Part shown: piece after piece, positions 11,757 to 32,885 of the stretch
Layout: each line of letters opens with the position of its first letter
Position numbering within the stretch: the first letter of the stretch is position 1
Assembly (NCBI GenBank): GCA_019828595.1
Contig: JAHQRK010000001.1
Span: 3,348,001 to 3,412,000, forward strand
Source: Aphanomyces cochlioides
Lineage: Eukaryota > Oomycota > Saprolegniomycetes > Saprolegniales > Verrucalvaceae
Length of the DNA stretch: 64,000 nucleotides
Reading direction: 5' to 3'
Translations under genes and position numbers: made by a program
Notes under the pieces: generated by a model
What the model saw: the letters and a program-made list of their open reading frames with translations, nothing else
Database searches by the model: none
What the model was told of the DNA's origin: nothing

Positions 11757-14513
11757 ATGCATAGAAGAAGTGATAGTCGGGACAGACATCGCAGAGACCA
11801 CAGAGACTATAGTCGCAGTAGAAGTCCTTCTAGAGGTCACCGCCGAAGCCGCAGCCGAGAGTCGGCCAAAAGATACCGTCACGACGACAATACGGTCAGA
11901 AGATCAACTCGAGATATCGAAGGAAATTGGAAAGATCAACCTCGATTGGAGCAAGATAGCGATAGCTATCGCTCAACCAGTCAAGCGGAGACTGAAAAAG
12001 TACAACACGAGGCCTTCCGTCCGAACGAACGAGAAGAGCCTCCACGCCAACCGCCTGGTGTTCTGATTGAACCATCGCAAACACTCGTTCTGAAGGGCTT
12101 ATCGTTTTCCACTACAAATGCTGAAGTACTGCTCGACAATTGACATGGCTATTTCTATCTTTTAGGTAATGCAAGCTCTAAGTGCCTTTGGACCTGTTAG
12201 CGGGAAAGTCATCATGAACAAGGTATTTCACAATACACCAAATTTCAAGCATCAACTCACAAAGGTGACTGGAGAAAGTCGTGGATTTGCGTTCATTAAT
12301 TTTGCTTCTATCGAAAGTGCCCAGTATGTTGTCCAGTACTATGGTAAATCACTTGATATCGACATGCCAAACTTTGATTCTAGCTCAACAACCATTAATG
12401 ATCCGGGGTCGAACCATTGGCATTGGCTATAGTGAACCTTCTCGAAATCAACATTATTCCGCGCAGCCAGTTCGATGCGATTGGTTATGCCACATTGTAA
12501 GAACTGAAGTCCTTTTGGTTCTTCATTGATTTTAGTGCAACGCGTCGAACTTTGCCAAGCGCCTTGAATGTTACAAGTGCTCAACGCCTAAGTCAGATTA
12601 TGCGATCGAAGTGCCAAGACAAAATCCTGAGGCCAATAATCTCACAATTCCTTCGCACATACTGGCAGTTCGGTCTCTTCCATTGGAAGCTCAAGAGGCC
12701 GATGTAAGTAGCTGAAGAAATTCGTCGACTCATGCTTCCTTAGCTAACCCAACTTTTTATGAATTACCCTGGCATGAAAGAAGTTCGTTTGGTGCGCGAC
12801 CGAGCGACAAACATATCTCGAGGATTTGGCTTCGTGGAATTTGCCACTGCTGAAGTATTCAATTTTGTCTGAGCTATCCAGTGCCTTGACATGGGTTTTT
12901 GTTTGTCGTAGCATGCTACAGCTGCACTCGGTGCAATGGGATATGAGTTTTACTACGGCAACTCGCTTGTTCGACTTTCTTATGGCTTGGATTCTTCACA
13001 TCCTGTCGTCCCTCGAGTTCTAGGTACATTATTTTTAATATCGCTCATTTTGAAACGGAACGTTCTATAGGGGCCAACGCTCAGGCCCTTGCAAATGCCG
13101 CAGTTGAAGCTGCTCAATGGTCTCTATACAACTCTTACAAGGTTTTCCTGTGCATCTATTCTTTCTAACTTGACCTATCTAGCCCCATGAAAGCGCTGAA
13201 TCAGCTGTAGATGAGTTACTCGCATCTGCATCTGCATCCGTTCCAACTGGACCTCAAATTCCTCGAAAAGAATTTCCTTTGTCATTTGAAGAGGCAGGAG
13301 GATCGTTTGTTTATTCTGCCGAATTCGGTACACTCAACTCTAAGGACTCCGCAAAAATGACGTTATTTAGGTCTCTACTACGACACTGACAGCATGTTCT
13401 ATTATGATCCCACGTCCAAAGTATACTACAATTCATACCTGGGGAAGTACCACAAATACGATCATCCAAGTCAGAAATTCGAGGATTTCCTCCCTCCCCT
13501 TCCAGTTGATGACCAAATCGCTACTGAGACTCTACAGAAAAAGGACTCACAAAAGTCAAGCAAGAAAAAAGTTGCTATCTCATTCGGCATCAAACCATCG
13601 TATTAATATCTCACTGACTTCACAAGTTAATATGATGCAATAGCTCTACTAAACCGACACTAAGCGCTACACCACTTGTGACCAATCATCCAGTACCCAT
13701 GGTGTCCGCTGTAAAGAAGAAACATGCCGACGAAATTGCCAAATGGTCTCAACAACAAATGTCTGAGTCAACAGGTTTGTTACGCAACAATAATATTATT
13801 TCGAACACGAGTGTAGCAACTCCGTCAACTGCTCAAGTAGCTGAGAAGAATACTGCTCAAGTGGCACAACCTGCAATTTGTCTTGTATGTACTATTTATT
13901 CCCCAGTCATGTAACCTAATTTCTGCAAAGTTATGTCGGCGCAAGTTTAATTCGGCAGCTCAATTGCGAAAGCATGAAGAATTGTCCGATCTTCACAAGC
14001 AAAATTTGGCGAAGGCTAAACAGACACAACAAGCTCTGCGAGTAAAAGAGCCAAAAGAATCTCCAGCTCCCTCTCATTACGTACTTTCAAAAGTATTTCA
14101 TGCCTTCTAAGATCTGATGTAGGTCGACGTGACACCTCCACCAGTACCAGTTGAAGTCGCTCGTGTTGACAAGCCTCTTGATGATCAATCCAATATTGGA
14201 GGAAAGATGTTGAAAATGATGGGGTGGAAGAGTGGTGAAGGATTGGGTAAATCAGGCACTGGTATAACTGCCCCTGTTGCCGCGGTTGGGAAGTCGTCAG
14301 GTGATACCACGGGCTTAGGTATATACCCTCGTAGTGTATCCATTTGAATTGATCCATCTGCGTAGGTGGCAATACCCTCTCCTCCAATCCGGCAGTGCTT
14401 GCGGCATCCTCCAAACGAGAGAGAGTTCAACAAATCGTAAGTGTTGTGTCAACATTGTAAACTGAACATGATGCTGATAGACTCGCGCACGCTTCGAGGG
14501 TTTGAATGACTAG
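11757..14513 (+). CDS. RBM5/RBM10-type splicing factor (RRM, RanBP2 ZnF, RRM, OCRE, C2H2, G-patch)
   Basis: Fifteen exons close in frame to 714 residues: 11757-12125, 12166-12222, 12265-12343, 12384-12496, 12536-12703, 12744-12854, 12912-13023, 13071-13141, 13183-13327, 13371-13599, 13644-13884, 13931-14080, 14123-14318, 14366-14436 and 14481-14513. In order it has an SR/RD-rich N-terminus and a first RRM (GESRGFAFINF). A RanBP2 zinc finger (DWLCHICNASNFAKRLECYK) and a second RRM (ISRGFGFVEF) follow. Next come an OCRE repeat (MFYYDPTSKVYYNSYLG), a C2H2 finger (CLLCRRKFNSAAQLRKHEEL) and a G-patch (MMGWKSGEGLGKSGTGI), ending TRARFEGLND. This is the full order of animal RBM5/RBM10, which act on 3' splice-site choice in early spliceosomes. 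The 42-nt intron 12223-12264 has no in-frame stop; only the RRM motif shows that it is an intron. Confidence 0.92.
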
Positions 14514-14578
14514 TACTGGCTAAATGCACAACTGTAACTTCCCACAAATGTTCATTAGCAATAGTTCGATGTTTAAAT

Positions 14579-15676
14579 TTACAGGAGCATGACATGCATT
14601 TTTGAAATGCTTCCTCCAATTTCTTCCAACAACGTAATGAAATTAGTCTACTTGTAAATCAGACCCGGGAAAGCAAGCGAGCTTACCTTTTCAACCCTCA
14701 CGTCAAAAATCATTCGAGATTGAGCATTGTACCGCCCAAGCCAATAACCATTGAAATAAATGCTTCCCCTGATTAATCCAGGACCATTCAAGGAAAGAGT
14801 CCTGTTTTGGACAGGTCCTACGTTCTCAAATGCAGCATGGAGCCAAGTAAGAGGTCCTTGGAACTCATCAACTCTAGTCCACTCCACTGATCGCATAAAT
14901 AATGGGTTAAAGCTGCGTTTGAGAGCTTAGCGAATACGCAAGACAAAATCACTTACATTTGCGACTGCTCCCCGAGCAAACCTGGTGTGCATGTCCATGT
15001 CGATGTAGAAGCTTGACTTAGATCAACGTCCCGAATTCGATCGCCTATCGAAATCCAAGTTCAGACCATGCAAACAATAAACAATACCATGGACTGTGCT
15101 TAGCAACACCAAGGTCGTCGGATACTGTGGAACTTTGATTTGGGCTTCTTGGGTTAAAACTCCTGCCTTGGTTGTCGAGAAAGGTTTTGGCTTACCACCG
15201 TCCAATAAAAAGACAATCCCTTCGGCCTTGTCGGTAGAAAATCTTACATGGGATACGGGCAAAGATGAATCGATTGCAGTGGTGTACATGACGTATTGAT
15301 ATACTGGAAACGTTGTGAAAGTTGAAATATTGGAGGAGGTCATGGCAGGTCGAGGACTTTCCAATGGTTCTTGCCATGAATACCAGGAAAGATCTAAAGC
15401 CTGAGCACTCTGCACGTGGCTTGCATTAGTGCTCGATGCATTGTAAGTGGGGATTCTCTGATGTTGGTTCGTGAATAATGCTGATGGTCCTGTGAAGCAG
15501 ATCGCTAGGCCAACCATGCAAAATACGACAAGACAAGCTCGATCTCCAGAGTTGATTCGCGGTTTCTTTGGGAAGTCGAATTCAGCATACGCCTCCAACA
15601 ATGGTTCGTTGCTTTCATGCTGAGCTACCGCGCTTCCTTGTGGCTGTTGGAAGCTTGACATCGGCAAGATATCCAT
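14579..15676 (-). CDS. Membrane-anchored GH35 beta-galactosidase C-terminal region, no catalytic domain
   Basis: Four exons, 15676-15088, 15044-14957, 14912-14687 and 14647-14579, give 323 residues in frame. Residues 1-45 are a soluble, probably cytosolic N-terminus. Residues 47-63 form one hydrophobic segment (CLVVFCMVGLAICF), suggesting a type II membrane protein. The rest matches the region downstream of the catalytic barrel in plant-type GH35 enzymes. Landmarks are SWYSWQEP, YQYVMYTT, LGEQSQIF, GPLTWLHAAF, GSIYFNGYWLGRYN and a final TLLEEIGG. The roughly 350-residue TIM barrel with its two glutamates is absent, and no trace of it was seen upstream. It may be a carbohydrate-binding remnant or a decayed gene, although splicing and frame are intact. 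It is convergent with the RBM5-like gene, 65 bp away. Confidence 0.7.
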
Positions 15677-17438
15677 TGACTTTTTGGATTGATGAAGAAT
15701 ATCGAATTTTAGAGAATTCAGATTCTTTCAATAAATTTTCGAGTACATTTTGTGTGGATCGTTGATGTGAAGATGCTGTGGGGGTGAAAGATCTACGTGG
15801 GGAGGATATGAATTCTTCGGAGATCGACTCGCTTGGACACTCTGCTTATGATATGGCAGAGTGCGTTGTCCTTTGGAATGCAATCGCATCATCAGGCGAC
15901 TACATAGTCTACAGCATGAGTCGAGAGTCTTGTGTTCTCTCCAGGAAAAACTCCTTGGGCATTTCCAAGGAAGAGTCCCGGTGAATTGAGGTGATGTGTC
16001 ATGGCAAAGTCCTCAGGCACCATCTCTTTGCTAGTAAGTGCGTCCGACAGATCGCGAGCGGAGACAATGAAATGCTGACGTGAAATGCAGTGCAGCAAAG
16101 CCACGAAGTGAAACTCGCTGCCTTTCATTTTCTCCACAACGAAGAGCCATCGTGCGTAATTATGCAAGATGAGATCAGATCATTAACAGCGTTAAGTCAT
16201 GCACGGTTCGGCAAGTCGAGCATTAGTGCGGTCGGCACCTCTCAAAAGATACGTGCTTGCTATTCCTCATGAGTTCATCAAAGTTTCCGATTGTGCTCAG
16301 GACGTATTGGGATGTCAAGGATGAATACACTCCAAAGGGCCAGCTCTAAGAATAGCGACCTTCCAACTTTGTCATATCTGCGGCTGTGAACTTCCAGAAA
16401 AGTCTGTCATGAATCTCCATGCTGTATGTATGTGATTCATTCGCGTGTGGCAGCGATCGTATCAACCTGCCACCCAATCGAGCCAGGTCGTCACGGTCGT
16501 TGATTCATTCGAGAGCGAATGGTCAGCTCGTGGCGCGGTGCATTTTCCACGCCATGCTCTCTTTGATTGGCCGAGCGAGCGGTGCACACGAGATTCTCCA
16601 TGGTTGTGTGCAAGGGATGTGGACAGACGGCCGTGTGGTCTCTCGAGATACATTCTCTCTCTGTATTGCTGAACATCCGATGTGCGGCCAGCTGGGGCTG
16701 CCCAACGCGAATCTCCGCACATGGCACGGCTCGATCGAATCTCTTCTAGTCGCGCCTTTTATTGGTTCGATTACCTCCAATGACTGCCGCCTCCTTATGA
16801 AACAACGTGCTGTAATCGCGTGAGTCACACGTCGTGTATCAGGTTTTCCAAAAAATGACCTCGGGCTTGTATGGCGCATCGCTCGCTTTTTTTCAAAAAA
16901 ACGCTGTAACGCGGCAGTGTGGCACGCAGCCAAAAAACGCACAAAACCAAATGCACGTTTTATGTATTAGTGGCTGCAGCCACATCCAGCCACCTCACTT
17001 CCGCTCCTTCTACTTACTAATACGAAGTGAATCTCCACTACAGTATGAATAGAATACTATGTAGTATAATACAAGCACCTGTGCTTTCAAATCGTTGGTC
17101 AACTTGGCGCCTTCGGAATAAAACCTACAGCATGAACAAAAAAACGACCATTGTGTGAAAAAAAAACTCGAGCGGTCCACACGCATCTTCAAGTTGATTC
17201 GTGGCTTGGGAAATTTATTCAGTGGCGATCGTAAAACCTGTATGAATTTATACATTGGCGTCAGCGTTTGTTGTCAATGGGGCAAGACCCAATGAAATCG
17301 CATTCTGCTGTTTGCTGGTGTGGAGGAACCTTTGAAAATGTATATCCGTATTGGTTGGGTGCCATGTCAAGCCGTTTCTTTTTTTTCGTGCGATGTCTTT
17401 CAAGTGCACACTTGAAAATTGACTCCCATCTGGACAGC
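15677..17438. other. Intergenic region with no supported gene
   Basis: About 1.76 kb lie between two genes that diverge from it. Short frames exist on both strands, including a 91-codon minus-strand one at 15892-16167, but they overlap each other and show no motif. The stretch presumably carries the promoters of both neighbours. Confidence 0.4.
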
Positions 17439-18254
17439 ATGTCGCTCCTAGAAGCAACCCGCGCGACGGCGTATCCAATGTCTTCGTGCTTAATCGAAAT
17501 GAAGGAAACTCCATCTCGTAAGCGCCGACGCCCTGAAAGCAAGGATCTCGAAGAAGTCTCGTATTCGACCAAGCTCAAGTGTCTCTTGGCAGAGGCGTGC
17601 TTGTCGGACATGAACAACGTTGTGATTGAAAAGAACTTGATCGCGATCGCCAAGGAACTCGCGGTGCTCTACACATTGGGCTTGCAAGCAGAAACCAAGT
17701 GCATCAAGTTTATCACGATTGCTTTCGAACGCATTAGTGTGCTCGTTGCCAAGCAAGAACAGGGAAAACCGTTGACGGTATCGCCAGCAAGCTTGTGGGA
17801 AAGTGCAAAGTGGCAGGTCGCCGAAACCATCAACAACGACACAAACACATTGGACGCTGTCTCGCTTGGTGAATGCTATGCCAATGCCGTGCGTGAAATC
17901 AAACTGCTGTGGAAAGCAATGGTCTTGTCCAAGGAACAAGGCGCTCAGTTGTGGCACGACAGCAAACCGGACGAAGCCATTGCACTTTTGAAAGCCTCTG
18001 AAGTGTACATGCGTCGTTTCAACACCAAGGTGCAAAAGTTGAGCATGGATCGTGCATTGATTGAAACCCAATTGATGCCGTCGTCAAAGCCTCCCTGCTC
18101 TCACAAGAAGAAAGTGTCTTTTGCGGCCGAGCCTATTGTGTTGGGTGTCGCCGACGAGGATGTGGATCGTGCCCCTGTCACTGCATCCAAGCCATCGAAA
18201 TTGGACGCGCTCTTATTGCGCTCATCTCGCGTGTTTCCCACGCCTTCAGTGTAG
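17439..18254 (+). CDS. Unrecognised protein family with RVxF-like motif, copy 1
   Basis: The frame is open upstream to 17268. The first 57 codons look like translated leader, so I take the ATG at 17439 (MSLLEATRATAYP); 17478 is an alternative. From 17439 the product has 271 residues and no intron. After a basic patch (KRRRPES) it is mostly helical, with conserved blocks IEKNLIAIAKELAVLYTLG and ALLKASEVYMRRFNTKVQKL. The C-terminus contains KKVSF, which fits the RVxF docking motif for protein phosphatase 1. It is followed by DVDRAPV, ALLLRSSR and FPTPSV. The copy at 45321-46112 shares all of these blocks. I do not recognise the family. A PP1-binding adaptor is inference from one short motif. 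Confidence 0.7.
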   Translation: MSLLEATRATAYPMSSCLIEMKETPSRKRRRPESKDLEEVSYSTKLKCLLAEACLSDMNNVVIEKNLIAIAKELAVLYTLGLQAETKCIKFITIAFERISVLVAKQEQGKPLTVSPASLWESAKWQVAETINNDTNTLDAVSLGECYANAVREIKLLWKAMVLSKEQGAQLWHDSKPDEAIALLKASEVYMRRFNTKVQKLSMDRALIETQLMPSSKPPCSHKKKVSFAAEPIVLGVADEDVDRAPVTASKPSKLDALLLRSSRVFPTPSV

Positions 18255-18820
18255 AAAGATCAAAACCCAACCACAGGAAGTTGAACCCTCTTTAACATAG
18301 ACCTATTTATTCCTCCTCGAGAAACGTCTCCATGTTCATCCGCGTTCTTTTGGTCAACAAACCAACACATAAAGAGAAAATTCACCCAGATTGCACAAAC
18401 ACCATGCTGAATGTTGCAATAGTGAAATCAAGTCAATCACGAAGCGCTACAGTACAATGATGGTCGACACATGAGGTCTGAAATTATGGTGTCGACCAAC
18501 ATGGAGCAACTTCAATGTGAGCCATGCTGTCTGTTGAAATTGCAGCAAAGTGTAAAGTCGATGGACTTATTTCGCGGTATAGATGCCGATACATTGTTGG
18601 CCTGGTTTCACTATCGCCATGGAAGAAGAGCTCGGAAAGAAGCAGAATTGCAGCAGATGGACATTCCGCGTACTTGACGCAGGCCGCAACACAAACCATA
18701 ACTTCTCTGACGTGTGCAAAACAGCTTGATTGTCAAAGAAGATGTGTGAGATGTGGCTCAACCTCGCAATCGTGAAAGAGTACAATCGGACATGATAAAT
18801 CGTTAGACTAGCTGCTTGAG
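18255..18820. other. Convergent 3' intergenic region
   Basis: About 565 bp between the end of the RVxF-like gene and the end of the PIH1 gene. Small open frames on both strands have no recognisable features. It probably contains the two 3' UTRs. Confidence 0.5.
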
Positions 18821-20137
18821 CTACATTTTACCAAGCAAAAGTTCGGCAAGCTGGTCATTTAAAAATGGATCTGTCGCGGTCAACTTGTGACGATTGTCAA
18901 GATCAGGTTCAGCTTCCATGCAGAGTTGGTCGAATTCCATATCGAACACTTCAGCCTCATCAGAGGATTTAGATTTAGCAGGAGTGGATTTTGTCGACGG
19001 TTTGGTAGTCTCGGTGGGCATGTTTGTCATGTCGACGACCTTGCTGCGATGCAATAAATTGACATAAGCAGATGCAGGACGACCCTCCGTCGACCCGTTT
19101 GGATATAGAGGTGCCACATTCTTGCTTGGTTTGTTTAAGAAGCCCTTCTTCACAACTGAGGCTGATTTTGCCGAGGATTTTTTCCTCGTTGGTGTTGGCC
19201 TGACCTCCTCAATCATTTCAATCCGTGGTTTTGAAGCTCGTCCAGCATCCGATGGAAGTTTTAATTCAAACGTGCTCGAGTCTTCGACGGGGTCTTGATT
19301 CGATGGACGATTTTGCAAAACTTCCTTGGGAGTCTGAAGAACGACCTTGGGTTGGGGCGGTGCAACCTCTAGTTGCTTGTCGGCTTGGGTTGCTTCAGCG
19401 CGACGTTTTGGGCTTGCATTATAATCTTCCTCCAGAGAAGAACCCTCGTTCGGTACAATGAAGTCGTGGGTGATAATATTGGTGCCATACACGCCATTGC
19501 CGCCTTTGTAAAGACTCTTGATGAGTTTACCTGGTGGAATGAGTTTGAGCTTCTTTTCTTCCTCAACCCACGTGCTTGCGAGTTGCATGGCATCCATTTT
19601 GAATTTGGAGTCCCAACTTGCACGCTCAATGACCCAAGGATGGAAAACCGCATCGACCACGATCGACGGCTCGTCATGAATTGTCAAGTTGCGAAGTTCA
19701 CCAATGGCAAGTGGGATCTCGAGGTTGTTAGTGTATGGAACGCTACGAGTATCACGAGGCACGTCTTTGCCATTGTTTGGATTCTTAGGGATAGCAACAC
19801 ATTCGTGTGCACAGCAATTGATAAACAATTTTTGTTCTTTCCCCGAATGATGCACACGATATTTGACAACAAAGCCTGGAGTTGGTGTAAACTTCTTTCG
19901 GCCATTAGTCATTGCCTTTTGCTCGTTCATCTGATTTGCAATGAATTCGCGGTATGCTTTGGGGTCGTTCTGGGACATATCGTCGAGCATACTCCAGATA
20001 TTTTGCGCTTCAGCACCAAGTGTGGCCAAATCGACCCCCATTTGGCTGGCGATGTGGTGGAGTGGAAGGGGACCAGCGGATGGGTTTGACGACTTTGATG
20101 TATTGGGGCGGCGATTGTGGATGATGCCGTAATTCAT
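18821..20137 (-). CDS. PIH1 domain protein
   Basis: This is a single exon. I take the ATG at 20137 (MNYGIIHNRR, 438 residues) rather than the in-frame one at 20209, because the extra 24 residues are hydrophobic and unlike the family. The PIH1 domain covers roughly residues 50-210. Landmarks are GFVVKYRV, KLFINCCAH, VPYTNNLEIPLAIGELRN, VDAVFHPWVIERA and KYKGGNGVYG-like ends (here YKGGNGVYGTN). The C-terminal half is low-complexity, rich in Lys, Pro and Ser, and ends DPFLNDQLAELLL. PIH1 proteins are HSP90/R2TP co-factors. Several of them (PIH1D2, PIH1D3, Kintoun) pre-assemble axonemal dyneins, which would suit a zoosporic organism. Which PIH1 subtype it is remains open. Confidence 0.85.
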   Translation of the reverse strand: MNYGIIHNRRPNTSKSSNPSAGPLPLHHIASQMGVDLATLGAEAQNIWSMLDDMSQNDPKAYREFIANQMNEQKAMTNGRKKFTPTPGFVVKYRVHHSGKEQKLFINCCAHECVAIPKNPNNGKDVPRDTRSVPYTNNLEIPLAIGELRNLTIHDEPSIVVDAVFHPWVIERASWDSKFKMDAMQLASTWVEEEKKLKLIPPGKLIKSLYKGGNGVYGTNIITHDFIVPNEGSSLEEDYNASPKRRAEATQADKQLEVAPPQPKVVLQTPKEVLQNRPSNQDPVEDSSTFELKLPSDAGRASKPRIEMIEEVRPTPTRKKSSAKSASVVKKGFLNKPSKNVAPLYPNGSTEGRPASAYVNLLHRSKVVDMTNMPTETTKPSTKSTPAKSKSSDEAEVFDMEFDQLCMEAEPDLDNRHKLTATDPFLNDQLAELLLGKM

Positions 20138-20293
20138 GAGAGAAGATAGCAGAAACCAAAAGTTTGAAAAATGTGCCCCTTCAAGATTTTCGACAAGAAC
20201 ATCGAACATTTGACTGGCAAATTTTTATTCAGTAAATCATCGAGCTTTAACTATGTTAAAAGCGCAAATAGACATATGTCTTACACTTACTAC

Positions 20294-30117
<9,824 letters not shown>

Positions 30118-30266
30118 CGACCGTCGTTTGTTGAAAAAGTCAATACGTTAATCCTTTCGAGAGAAGTTTATTTTATCCAATTACAGCCTGATCAACAAAA
30201 TTGGGAGATTTCATTGGCATCGACAGTGTCCGTGATAGGTGAAGATCGTGTCCGCTTCCTTCTTCC

Positions 30267-32206
30267 TCATGCCTTTGGCTGCACTACGGTTGCATGAAGT
30301 CGTGAGTAAGTTGCCGCGATGAAAGGGTTCAACGATTCAACGGCATCTTTTGTCGATGTGAATGATTCCAATCGTTTAAGGAGAACCATTGTGTTGTATT
30401 TGACGCTGATAGAATGATGGAAGAGGCCTTGCGCAATAACGTGTAGTCCGCCTATATTCACAATCATCACACTGCTCAAACATCAGCAGCAGAGCATACC
30501 TTTAGAGCGCGGGATGTAGCTCAGCATTTCTTTCAACTCGTCTTCGTCGTTTATCAAGGTGACCAAGTCAGCATAAATTCTCTCCACTTGGGTCTCGTCT
30601 TCCAAGTTTTCATGCATCAACACGCCAAGATGACGCTTCAAATCGACACCGCGAGCCTTTACATCGAATGCACTAGATGTAGCAGATGCAGTCTCGCGGG
30701 CCTTTAAGAAGCGGTCGTAGTTCTCAGTGCGAGCCCATCTTGTAATTCGTTTGTTGTTGATGGCCGTCCGCCTTCCTTGAGCGTCACGATCGATGAAATG
30801 CGCCTCTCCCATTGCAATATCCACAATATTCTAGAGTCAATTATCATACTTCTCTTCGCTCCAACACAACGTGTACCTGACGAGTGTACTCCTCAAACAT
30901 GCATCGAACCCACGACTCACTGAAACCAGCTTCAATTCCATCCATAACCTTCATATCAAATAAGACAACGCAAATCAAAACGGTCCAAATCATACTTCCA
31001 GAATGAAATCGCGATCTGCAGCGTCAGCGTCGTCCTTCTCAGGTGGCTGCGACACCAACAATTCCCCGCTAGCTAAATCGCAATGCATATCCCACCATTC
31101 CTTGCGACCTTTAAACATCGGGTTGGTGACGCCAGCGATGAATCTACACCACGATAAGTATCTCATGCAAGTCAGCTTGGCAACCCAGGGACACTGATGA
31201 AAGCCAAATCCGTCAAGTTGGCGTAAGGAAATTGGCGATGGACAATCCCCACGAGTGGGGGACAGAGGAGTGCACTTGTTGATAAGACGTAGTTGCATAC
31301 TTTCCCTATTATCAACAAATTCTCAAAATGAACAGGCGTTTTGCAATTACCTGCCGGAAGGCCATAGCCCAGCATGATGATTCGAGAGCCGGAGAGCACG
31401 GCATTATAGATTTGCATGGTCTGGTCGCCAAATTTGGCAATCAGGTCGATGAGAGATCCTTCTTCATGTTGGTCGTGGGTGTTCCCCAACTTAATTTGAA
31501 GTGGAATTTTGTGATCGTCCCATTGTGCTTGGGTGTTGACGACCAAAGACCTAGTGCGATGTGAGAATACTCCAGTGAAAAGCCACAAACTCGTCAGAAG
31601 TATGGGCTTGTCCGCCAAGGGGTCGTGCGCACATAGACCGCTTTAGCAGACGCACTTCGACTTCAGAAGCTTGCAAGCTTGTGACCCCTGACACATTCAC
31701 TGCATTGATGACGTTGAACAGAGTCACCAAGACATTCGTTGCGGTCGATGGCGTTTCATTTGATCCGAGAGCAAATAGCTTGTCAATAGCAATGCTGAGT
31801 ACATCTTTGAAGGCAAAACAAAACTAAGCAATCGTCAATATTGCTCCAACCGTCATCGACTTCATACGTGGTAATTCGAGCAAATCGACACGGCTTTGAT
31901 GCGTGCACCGCGTCGTACGTTTGCGTCGTGCATGGTTTTTACAACACTGAGGCAATACTTCACATGATTATCTTCATGAATAAAGAACACCGTGTAATCT
32001 TGTTCTCGATTGTGCACTCCTTCAGGGAGCATCATGTCGGCAAAAAACTCGGGCGTTCGATGGACAGCTGTTTCGAGTTCGTTTGGTTGGGCAGGAAAAC
32101 TCGCTCGTAGCGTGCTTCCCTTATCAATATCTACGCAAAATAGGTCATTCCGTACAAGCTTTAACAATTTACCGAATTCTGCATATAGCACTTGGTCGAC
32201 AATCAT
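30267..32206 (-). CDS. AFI1/MesA-like DENN (SPA) domain protein
   Basis: Nine exons, 32206-32173, 32130-31868, 31823-31639, 31550-31351, 31305-31185, 31143-30996, 30948-30877, 30830-30500 and 30451-30267, give 512 residues in frame. The N-terminus LYAEFDIDKGSTLRASFP (first intron inside F|D), followed by MMLPEGVHNREQDYTVFFI, matches the AFI1/MesA N-terminal block. CLSVVKTMHDANVRRGARIK and QIYNAVLSGSRIIMLGYGLP then lead into the SPA/DENN core, with CPPLVGIVHRQFPYANLTDL and VPGFIAGVTNPMFKGRKEWW. Proteins of this type bind Arf-family GTPases or act as Rab exchange factors in polarised membrane traffic. The intron at 31551-31638 is unusually long for this window (88 nt). The gene ends 149 bp upstream of the BEACH-ELMO start, on the same strand. 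Confidence 0.88.
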
Positions 32207-32621
32207 CTCGGGGCCAACTCCAAACCTTCCTTCGCGGATCCAAAATTATACCGAGATCGTTTTTTCTAAACCCTTAACCCCCAACCCAATTTATGGAAAT
32301 TCTCATTTATATGATAAACAATCTTTGAAAATTCGCGGATTTGCAACTGTGGGCATAACCAGTGATTGGGAAAATATAAAGAACGGCAATGGAACAATTG
32401 GAGCTGCGTGGCCATACTGAAGTTGCTGCAAGAGTTACACTGCCGTACCTAGGGGCGTTTGAAGTGTATTGTCCATAACCAGTTGCGAAGGACTGCTTTG
32501 TCGGAGTGTATCAAAATACTAGCGAGATTGCCATGCATAATTGACTTATGGGATTGCTGTATTTTCAACAAAAATCATGCATTATGTAGCTTATGCAGTC
32601 GTTAGGTGTACTAGGGACATC
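32207..32621. other. Short intergenic region upstream of the DENN gene
   Basis: About 415 bp with no coding signal; it should contain the DENN gene promoter. It leads directly into the hAT fragment that marks the edge of the transposon island. Confidence 0.4.
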
Positions 32622-32885
32622 CTAATCATTCATTTCCATGGCTTGTTCCTCTCGGCCAAGTCCCCAAAAACTCTTGTTGCACGAAAGAAAGGTTAGCATC
32701 TCCAAATGAAGAGGCAACATACGCATGGGACGATCACTATTTACCAACTTCGCACGAGAAAACAAGCCTTCGACAAGATTGGAAGTTGGCGGGATGAATT
32801 TCAAATCAGCGAGCTTTCTTCAATGCGGCGTCGTTTATCCATCAATAAACCATCGGCATAGCTGCGACGGTCAACCACTTCCACG
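32622..32885 (-). pseudogene. hAT transposase C-terminal fragment, frameshifted
   Basis: The last 60 codons read KFIPPTSNLVEGLFSRAKLV and then HLEMLTFLSCNKSFWGL. This is the conserved C-terminal dimerisation region of hAT-family transposases. Just upstream, EVVDRRSYADGLLMDKRRRI continues the same protein in a frame shifted by one base (junction near 32805-32815). No N-terminal domain, catalytic residues or inverted repeats are visible. It is a dead fragment that marks the left end of the transposon-rich stretch. Confidence 0.7.

Noticed and set aside
15892..16167. 91-codon minus-strand frame, considered as a lost GH35 catalytic exon
   Set aside because: No GH35 active-site motif and no splice link to the start at 15676.
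17490..18071. 193-codon minus-strand frame opposite the RVxF-like gene
   Set aside because: It mirrors the plus-strand gene, whose protein has a clear paralogue at 45321-46112; the antisense product has no features.
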